A stretch of 64,000 bases of DNA, taken from assembly GCA_964019335.1 (NCBI GenBank), contig OZ025661.1:310001-374000 (forward strand), given 5' to 3'. The position numbers were made by a program, and so were the translations under genes. Below the pieces are notes generated by a model. It did not search any database, was not told where the DNA came from, and saw nothing but the letters and a program-made list of their open reading frames with translations. Below are positions 57,801 through 64,000 of the stretch, in pieces. The stretch's first letter is position 1, and the number at the start of each line of letters is the position of its first letter. This DNA is from Diplonema japonicum (Eukaryota; Euglenozoa; Diplonemea; Diplonemida; Diplonemidae).

Positions 57801-58592
57801 TCAGTGAACCACAAAACTGGTTTTCTCAGGGGCTTTCACACGTGCGCCATGCGACTCCAGTAGCTTCACGATGTTTCTGTGATGGCTGTGCCATGCCATC
57901 TTCAAGGCGGACCACCCGCTGTTGCTAGTCTCCCGCACATCCGCACCGCTCTCAATAAGCTTCTCCACAATATCATAATGCCCTGCTTTACAAGCGTATA
58001 TAAGGGGAGTCCAGCCCTTGGTGTGCACGGAACAGTCGGCGCCGTTGTCTAGAAGCTTCTCCAGGATGGGGAGGTTGCCGTGGCTTGCTGCAGACATAAG
58101 AGCGGTGCACCCGTTGTTCATTCGTTGGTTTACGTTCGCACCTTTTTCTATGCAGTAGTTGAGCAGATCCTTGTCGTTGGAGTTGGATGCTGTGATGAGT
58201 GCGCACCACCCTTCGCTGTAGTGCTTGGCATTGATATCTATGCCTGCTCTGATGAAGGTGTCTAGTAGAGGGATGTCACCGGCCTTTGCGGCTTTTAACA
58301 TTTCATCGGCTGTGATAGCAAGTTTCATTGTTTTCAGTTCTTCTGCTGCGTTGTAGCGGGTGTTGCCCTCGATCGTGAGGGTGGCCACGTCGCCGAGGAG
58401 TTCCATGATGTGTTTGGTGGCCACGGGTATCAGGTCGCTCAGGGTTTTGCCGTCACCCCACACCCACCTCTGGTATTTTTCCTCGTGAAAACCCGCTGCC
58501 TGAATCTTGAGAGCGAACTCTTTCACCGTGGTCTCGTCATCCATCGTTATCTCCGATTCTGTCTCACCGTCGCTCACCGTGATTGTCTGCAT
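57801..58592 (-). CDS. Ankyrin-repeat protein with ubiquitin-like N-terminus
   Basis: The product has 263 residues from MQTITVSDGE at 58592; the frame upstream of this is low complexity. Residues 1-80 (QTITVSDG, TVKEFALKIQAAGF, then WVWGDGKTLSDL and a closing LTIEG) have the strand-helix-strand rhythm of a ubiquitin-like fold; this is a tentative call. Residues about 95-255 hold five ankyrin repeats: MLKAAKAGDIPLLDTFIRAG, GWCALITASNSNDKDLLNY, GCTALMSAASHGNLPILEK, GWTPLIYACKAGHYDIVEK and GWSALKMAWHSHHRNIVKL. It is probably a protein-interaction adaptor. On the coding strand an A-rich tract ending in ACAG lies 18-20 nt before the ATG. Confidence 0.88.
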   Translation of the reverse strand: MQTITVSDGETESEITMDDETTVKEFALKIQAAGFHEEKYQRWVWGDGKTLSDLIPVATKHIMELLGDVATLTIEGNTRYNAAEELKTMKLAITADEMLKAAKAGDIPLLDTFIRAGIDINAKHYSEGWCALITASNSNDKDLLNYCIEKGANVNQRMNNGCTALMSAASHGNLPILEKLLDNGADCSVHTKGWTPLIYACKAGHYDIVEKLIESGADVRETSNSGWSALKMAWHSHHRNIVKLLESHGARVKAPEKTSFVVH

Positions 58593-59065
58593 TTTTTTTC
58601 CCCTCCCCCTGTTTTTGTTTTTTAGTTGCCGGGGGAAAAAAAAATTAAGGGAAATAAAAAAAAAAAGAGATTTTCTTTTTTTTTTTCCCCTCGTCATATT
58701 ATTGTTGTTACTTTTAACAGGGTTCAGGGCCCCCACCCCCCGAAAAAAAAGGAGAATGAGTGCGAGATGCAGGGGGGGGGGGGGGGGGGATTAAACAAAG
58801 GGGGGGTGCGGTTTCTACGAACTTTTTTAATTATTTTTCTTTTTGAACTTTAAATTTTTTTTCTTTTTCTTTTTCGTTTCTTCACCCCCTTTTTTATTTT
58901 TTTATTTTTTTCCTTTTCTTCAGAAAAGAAACGAGATAAAGTATGGGGGGGGGGGGGGGGGGGAAGCTCGAATTCGACAAAAATCGAATTAATAGTGCAT
59001 ATGATTTTACGACAAATTTATAGTGCATGGTGATCACTGTTCATAAAGCAATTCACACTAGCTAG

Positions 59066-59252
59066 TCACCGCTTTGCGGTTGCTGTTGGTGCCTGCGGTG
59101 TTGCTGTTGGTGCCTGCGGTGGCTGGACGGCATCTGGGCGCAGAAACGTAACATAGGTCGTGCTAGGTAGGGGGCGGTTTGGCTCGAGGAGAAGAGTTGG
59201 TCTCCTGTTGTAGCTGTGTGCCGTCAGGCTCCCCAAGGTGCGGAAGGGCTTA
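59066..59252 (-). other. Possible orphan coding exon
   Basis: The minus strand reads openly for about 62 codons and ends in TGA. It begins KPFRTLGSLTAHSYNRRPTL, continues through YVTFLRPDAVQPP, and ends with two QAPTAT copies and AKR. An AATAAG sits directly before it and could be a 3' splice site. The composition is coding-like in contrast to the flanks. No upstream exon was found between here and the IF2 stop, so it may be the last exon of an unrecognised gene or chance. A 21-bp exact tandem duplication (59080-59100 and 59101-59121) lies inside it. Confidence 0.3.
59080..59121. repeat. 21-bp tandem duplication
   Basis: Two exact copies of a 21-bp unit beginning TTGCTGTTGGTGCCTGCGG lie at 59080-59100 and 59101-59121. 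In the minus-strand frame this duplicates the proline/alanine/threonine peptide near the end of the possible exon. Confidence 0.9.
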
Positions 59253-59341
59253 TTTAAAAAAAAAAATAAAAAAAAAAAGGGAAAAAGAAAAAAGAAAAAT
59301 ACAATCCAAACTCACAAAACCCCAGCAGGGGTTTTTTTCCT

Positions 59342-59380
<39 letters not shown>

Positions 59381-59579
59381 CCACTTCCTTTTCGACTTGC
59401 TAAGGCCGCACCCACTAGGTGGGTTGGAAGTGTCTCGAGACGCTCACCTTTTCCTTTTAAATTCTCTTTCTTTCTTTGAAGAAGGAAAAGAAAAAAGAAA
59501 AAAGAAAAAAAAAAAAAAAAACAGAAAAATGAATAAAATAAAATTGATGATTTTTTAAAAAATTCCCCCCACTGTCCTC

Positions 59580-59629
<50 letters not shown>
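59253..59629. other. Homopolymer spacer after IF2
   Basis: A and T tracts including most of T51 (59581-59631), which on the coding strand directly follows the IF2 stop codon. A small island at 59395-59455 has normal composition but no supportable frame. Confidence 0.6.
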
Positions 59630-59633
<4 letters not shown>

Positions 59634-60129
59634 GCATCCTCGGCGAACACCTCTTCCACAGTAAGCGCTTCTTCACGTGTTTTAAACTGGACTATAATGT
59701 CTCCAGGCTTGAACATGAACCTTTATGTGGGTAATTTCTTTTTCCTCCCCTGCCCTTCCAGTAACATACCCGTCCTTCAATATGATACCACATTCCATCC
59801 CAACTTCCACCTTTTGAACTTCATCTTTCAGATGCCTCAATGACTTAATGTGTCCAGGTCCATCAGCTCTGTAAACTTCTACAGGTTCATCACCAAGGTT
59901 CTCAACCCGAAGGACCTTGATGACTCCTTGTGTATGAATTTTGCCAGACGAGACAAAACACCCACCTACATTTCCAGCCTTTTCCTTGGAAAAGCTGAAA
60001 ACTTGCTTCACCTCTGCACGGGCCTCCTCTGAGTCCACTGTCCTTGGAGGGTAGAATGTTACCATCTTCTCTTTAATACTGTCGATCATGTCGTATATCA
60101 CTTCTACAAGGACTGGAGCATGCTGCGAT

Positions 60130-60166
<37 letters not shown>

Positions 60167-60316
60167 CTCTTTTTCCCCGATGCAAAACAAACCTTGAACT
60201 CACTCAATGATGCATTCCCCACCGCCACACCAAGCACCATGGAGGAGTCGGGGTGGTGGTTGAACAGGGAACCATCCTCGTCGCTCACGTCGCCCACTCC
60301 TTTGTGGATAACCTTT

Positions 60317-60349
<33 letters not shown>

Positions 60350-62122
60350 GGTATACCCTCAGCAAAACCCTATCCAGCTTGGGAATGAGCCCAACAGCCG
60401 CCTCCATGGCGTCGGCCATCCCCATGGTGTTCGCCTTGAGGATCAGTCGAAGTTGCGGGGTGTTGTCTCGTCGTTGTTTCCCTCTAAGAGCCTGAGTATT
60501 TTTTTTTTTTTTTTTTTTCTTCCAATTTTTTGTTTCGATACCTCGTCAGGGATGTCTGATCTTGGGTTCCAGAACAGAAGTTTTTCCTCTTGCTGCAGGG
60601 CGCTGAACCACTTCTCCTTGTTCACCTTTGCCCTGTTGAAGTCGGTCCAGAAGTGTTTCCACTCTTTTGCGTCTATTCTCCTCCCGGCGTCGATGACCAA
60701 GCTGTTCGGTGACGGCACGCTCATCCCCCACCCGACAAGCGACGCTGGCTGCCCCGGGCCCGCTTCTTGCACATTGTTGCCGTTCTCGTCCAGAATCTGA
60801 GAGATCTTCACAAAGTGTTCCCCTGAGATAACGTTCATTCCTTTCTTAAACACCCCTCGTTTCACAATAACGTTAGCCATGGTACCGCCACCAAGTGCAG
60901 GCCGTTCATCGTTGGCGCTGGCTTTTTTAGATTCGATAACAATTGCCTCCGCACGGCACGGTGTTGGGGTGGACAGCTCGAGCATCTCTGCTTGGAGAAG
61001 AATGTTCTCTAAAAGGGAGTCGATACCGGTTCCCTTCTTGGCTGAGATGGGGGAGTACAGAGTATCACCCCCGAAGGATTCCAATTCGATGCCGTTCGCA
61101 AGGAGGTCGTTCGATATCCTGACAAGATCATGCTCCATGTCCTGCGAGAGATCACACTTGTTGATAGCGACGACAGGCGTGAGACCAGCGTTTTTAATAT
61201 GGTTTATCACCTCAATCGTCTGGTCCTGAACACCACCGGTGATCGACACCACCAAAACTGCAATATCTGTTGCATTAGCGCCTGCTCGGCGCATGTTGTC
61301 AAAAGCAGCATGACCTGGTGTATCGATGAAGGTGATGGGTGTAGCGAAGCCAGGGACTTGTACTCTAAATGCACCGATGGACTGTGTGATCCCACCTGCT
61401 TCTTGTGATGTAATATCGGATTTTCTAAGTAGGTCCAACAGTGTTGTTTTACCGTGATCGACGTGCCCCATGATGGACACCACAGGTGCACGTGGTAGGT
61501 ATTTAATCGATTCAGGTCGGATCTTGGGTTTACCCAATGCTGAGATGCTGTCGACGATGGAGTTCCTGTTGGACTCGTTAACCATTCGTGAGACTCTGAT
61601 GGCGTCTGCGTACTCCTTGAGGTTTTTCATGTTGTCCATGGGGTGGTGCATGGGGCGAGTCCGCATCTCGGATGATGTTTGGGAATATTTCGAAAACGGT
61701 TTTTTTTTAAAGCTTCCGAAGGGCCTCTCGTCTTGTTTCGTCCACGACGACCCTGCTTTGGATTTTTTCTCGCGTTCTAGTTGTTGTTGTGCTCTTGGGT
61801 CATCGAGGCCGCAGAGTTCTTCCCGAACGCGTACTGCTTCTGATGTGAATTTTTTCCAGTTGGCGACAGGAGGTAGTCCCAATCGTTGTCGGTTTCTGTT
61901 GATTAACGCTCTTGTGGTGATGCCGAGGTTGAAGGGCCGGCGTGTTGTGCCCTTCAGGCCTACCTCATCGTCCTCCATCTCCTGCATGTCGTGGAAGGAT
62001 TTTACTTGGTTCGTGCTTCTCCCGTATCTTCCGCCGTCTTGTGCCGTGCTCCATCTCCTCTGTTTTCCAATCCCTCTCGCAAGCCCGGTGGGGACCAACA
62101 GTATATTTCGCACAATATTCAT
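59630..62122 (-). CDS. Mitochondrial translation initiation factor IF-2 (five exons)
   Basis: The exons are 62122-60542, 60491-60357, 60312-60193, 60122-59770 and 59720-59630. The spliced product has 759 residues, close to the usual size of mitochondrial IF2. It delivers initiator tRNA to the small ribosomal subunit in a GTP-dependent way. The start is basic (MNIVRNILLVPTGLARGIGK), like a mitochondrial presequence. The GTPase domain shows GHVDHGKTT (219-227), GGITQSIGA (243-251), DTPGHAAF (267-274), NKCD (321-324) and SAK (360-362). After splicing, the C-terminal domains follow: RLILKANTMG, VIHKGVGDVS, VIYDMID, GNVGGCFVSSGKI, GMECGI and KPGDIIVQF, matching IF2 domains III and IV. Each exon join keeps the frame and restores family sequence, so the introns are well supported. 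The coding strand before ATG reads an A tract, then TCACAG, then TT. Confidence 0.93.
59721..59769 (-). other. IF2 intron 4
   Basis: 49 bp, GTATGT to CATAAAG, splitting a glycine codon. It is purine-rich but without a long A run. It joins GIILKDG to FMFKPGDII. Confidence 0.8.
60123..60192 (-). other. IF2 intron 3
   Basis: 70 bp, GTTTGT to ATCGCAG, phase 0, with an A run of more than 30 before CCATCGCAG. It joins LSEFK to HAPVLVEVIYD. Confidence 0.85.
60313..60356 (-). other. IF2 intron 2
   Basis: 44 bp, GTATAC to AAAAAG, phase 0. Most of it is a CAA trinucleotide repeat (about ten units) on the coding strand. It joins DRVLLR to VIHKGVG. Confidence 0.85.
60492..60541 (-). other. IF2 intron 1
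   Basis: 50 bp, GTATCG to ACTCAG, phase 0. A run of more than 20 A precedes TACTCAG. It joins IPDE to ALRGK, giving the continuous IF2 domain III start. Confidence 0.85.
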
Positions 62123-62668
62123 AACTGTGATTTTTTTTTTTTTTTTTTTTTTTTTAGAGGAACAATAAAATAATATAATATTACTCAAAACGACAGAGCG
62201 AGGGGGGGGGGGGGGGGGGGAGCAAGCTGGAGTTACCCTTTTTTTTTCCTCTTTCCTTTTTTGTTTGATACGACTTTCTTTAAAAAAAGAAATCAAACAA
62301 AAGGAGGAAGAAAACAAAAGAGGGAGAGGGGGGGGAACAAAAAAAAAACCCCCCCGCAACTGATTTCTTTTTCTTCTTCTTTTTTTTGCTCTCCCCTGAT
62401 TTTTCCTTGTAAAAAAAAAAAAAAGAATGAGAGGGGGGAAAAAATTAACTGCGAAAAAAAAGGGGCTAAAAAAAAAAAAAAAAAGGGGGGCTTTGATTGC
62501 AACACTAAGTGGCGTTAAGCGTGCAACGAAGCATGAACCATCTACTTGATTACAGGGGGCGCACCTCGGTCAACACGCGAACACCATCTGATGTACTTCT
62601 TATATTTTCATGTTATCCTCACCACCCAAAGAAAAAAAAAAAGAAGAAAAAAAAATATGCAGGGAAAA

Positions 62669-62702
<34 letters not shown>

Positions 62703-63255
62703 TATGGGTCGATTTCAAACCCCCCCCCAAAAAAATGAGGCCAATTGACACTTTCGTTGCATCTTTGGGCATGCCGCCCCCTTTAAAACTCAAATTAACA
62801 TGCAAACTCCCAGAGCAAAAGCCGCATGCCCTAAAAGGGAGGGGGTATGGTCAGTACTAGGTATCTCTGCGACTCCTCCAACTGCTGATCTCTTCAGGCA
62901 AGAAGCACCCTTCATTGGCTCCCACTAGCGTCCCAGCAGGTTTGGAGAGTACTTTTCCCGACCACGGTCTCCGCATTCGCTCTGTGGACAAGGCTATGGA
63001 GAGCCAGGTCCTTAGTGGCTCCTGCGCGGTTAAAAAAAATTCTCCATATTTCCCGGCCCATATTAGGAAAGAACCCGGGTCAGAAATTGCTCAAGAGTGC
63101 TATTTTGACCTATGAAAAATTCAGTTTTAGGGTCAAAATCGGGTTTTAGTGGTTTTGGTAAAGTCAGAGAGTATGCTTTCAATAGCAAGAAATAGCGGAA
63201 CTCACTACTAGAAGGTGGCTGAAATGATGTTGGAAGTGGAAACCTTCATTTCCTA
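62123..63255. other. Intergenic spacer upstream of IF2
   Basis: 62130-62510 is A/T/G homopolymer, including G19 at 62202-62220. A dispersed-repeat copy sits at 62584-62609, then an A-rich stretch with TA dinucleotides at 62686-62704. 62740-63255 is of normal composition but shows no supportable gene; it may belong to the decayed element at the right edge. Confidence 0.5.
62584..62609. repeat. Dispersed repeat, copy 3 (diverged)
   Basis: Shares the 16-nt core CATCTGATGTACTTCT with copies at 40654 and 42770, then differs by a small deletion and insertion. It is followed by CACCACCC and an A-rich tract, as copy 2 is followed by CACCACC and A. Confidence 0.55.
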
Positions 63256-64000
63256 GTCTTCTGCGGCTGAGATGTGCTGCTGCTGAGTGGGCGACCTCGT
63301 TTCTTTTTCATACTATTAGGCCTTCTTTCGCATTTTGGGGGGGTTTTAAGAGGCTCATTCGTAGGTGTACTTGGTGCTTTGGGCTTGTCATGGGGTGTCA
63401 AGTATTTTTGTAATTTGGTCACTATTCTTTCTCGTTTTTAAAGTCCGGGAAGGCTATCAGGAACGTCCTCATACTCATCACAAGATACATAGACTGGGGG
63501 CCTTTTCTCTGCCCTGTCTGCATCGAGTTCTTTGATGATGTACTTTAGTTCCTTCTAGCTCGTGGATGCGAGCAAATACACCCTCCGTGTGCTCCTGAGC
63601 TCATATGCACCTGTAAAATCCGGAAACTCAAGAATCTTCTTTTTGTACGGGCCAAAGACATCAGTAACTACATGCACGGCGCACCGTATCGTATTGGTGA
63701 TGTTAGCTATTTGTTCCACAGTTTTAATTGTTGTGGAACGAGGCACCCAAAGCCAAACACGAGAGAGCACACCAAAGTGGCTGTCCCTGCTGTTTTTGCC
63801 GTGTTTCTCCCCCAGAAACCACAGGGAAAACGTCCGATCAGGATAAACAAAACGAAGACCAAAAGAACAAGTAGCAAAATTCCTTTGCACGAAAGTGACG
63901 CCCACCGTCAGTCCAGAGTATCCACTCCATTTTTTTCTTTACTACTGTGGAACACGTTTTTTCCAACAGTAAGGCCAGCTGCCCTTATTTCGTCATGTGT
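63256..64000 (-). pseudogene. Decayed transposase-like gene (runs off right edge)
   Basis: The minus strand reads coding-like pieces in different frames. One is MEWILWTDGGRHFRAKEF (63930-63877). After a frame change comes LWFLGEKHGKNSRDSHFGVL with a long open stretch to a stop at 63555. Then LKYIIKELDADRAEKRPPVY continues to about 63440, and last comes a basic tail with KKRGRPL ending near 63256. The WxDGGxHF and HGKxxxDxxFG pieces recall DDE-type transposases, and the RGRP word is an AT-hook. No family is assigned with certainty. Several frame changes and stops mark it as a pseudogene. The 5' part lies beyond the window. Confidence 0.4.

Noticed and set aside
59682-60203. Treating the 3' part of IF2 as a separate gene
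   Set aside because: The introns at 60492-60541, 60313-60356, 60123-60192 and 59721-59769 join all pieces in frame and rebuild IF2 domains III and IV.
62123-62359. In-frame upstream extension of the IF2 frame
   Set aside because: It encodes proline, lysine and phenylalanine runs from homopolymers. The ATG at 62122 begins a plausible mitochondrial presequence.
1-64000. tRNA, rRNA or spliced-leader RNA genes
   Set aside because: I looked for the T-loop box GGTTCGAAxCC type and long conserved rRNA blocks and saw none. A small or divergent RNA gene could still be missed without a covariance search.

Overview
The window is nuclear DNA of a eukaryotic microbe. Evidence: small GT-AG introns (44-77 bp) interrupt two genes, a mitochondrial translation factor gene is present, and the protein families are eukaryotic (CMGC and STE-like kinases, ankyrin, WD40, C-type lectin, EGF-like). 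Coding DNA is of mixed composition. Intergenic DNA is extremely rich in A, T, G and C homopolymers, up to about 50 nt. All eight supported host genes lie on the minus strand. This recalls the one-directional gene arrays of Euglenozoa, but I cannot place the organism firmly from sequence alone.

Region by region. Positions 1-35424 (minus) are one uninterrupted reading frame of 11,808 codons that runs off the left edge. It encodes a secreted, cysteine-rich giant: signal peptide, beta-domain plus C-type lectin domain, six von Willebrand A (vWA) modules, about 32 EGF-like repeats, a second beta-domain, two vWA modules, a third beta-domain plus second lectin domain, then at least ten more vWA modules. 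All of these are joined by Cys-x-Trp repeats. Positions 35858-38662 encode a kinase with an RIIa-like docking segment. Positions 38663-47199 are a gene-poor, homopolymer-rich stretch with inverted-repeat elements and a decayed retroelement-like fragment. Positions 47200-49530 hold an ankyrin protein with a C-terminal CaaX-like motif and a CDK-like kinase. Positions 49550-51330 are a decayed piggyBac-type transposon with TTAA ends, sitting immediately in front of the CDK-like kinase start. Positions 51335-55071 are low-complexity DNA. Positions 55072-62122 hold an N-myristoylation-type WD40 protein (two introns), a small unknown protein, a ubiquitin-like/ankyrin protein, a possible orphan exon and mitochondrial IF2 (four introns). 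The right end holds a decayed transposase-like gene.

How the parts fit. The giant protein is most simply read as a cell-surface or extracellular-matrix adhesin: metal-dependent vWA binding domains and lectin domains on a long disulfide-stabilised stalk. Several vWA domains have lost their metal-binding residues, so the array looks like a mixture of binding and structural units. The downstream genes look like ordinary signalling and housekeeping genes with no evident functional link to it. A recurring A-rich tract followed by AG marks both the intron 3' ends and the sequence just before several start codons. This may reflect an unusual splice-acceptor signal.
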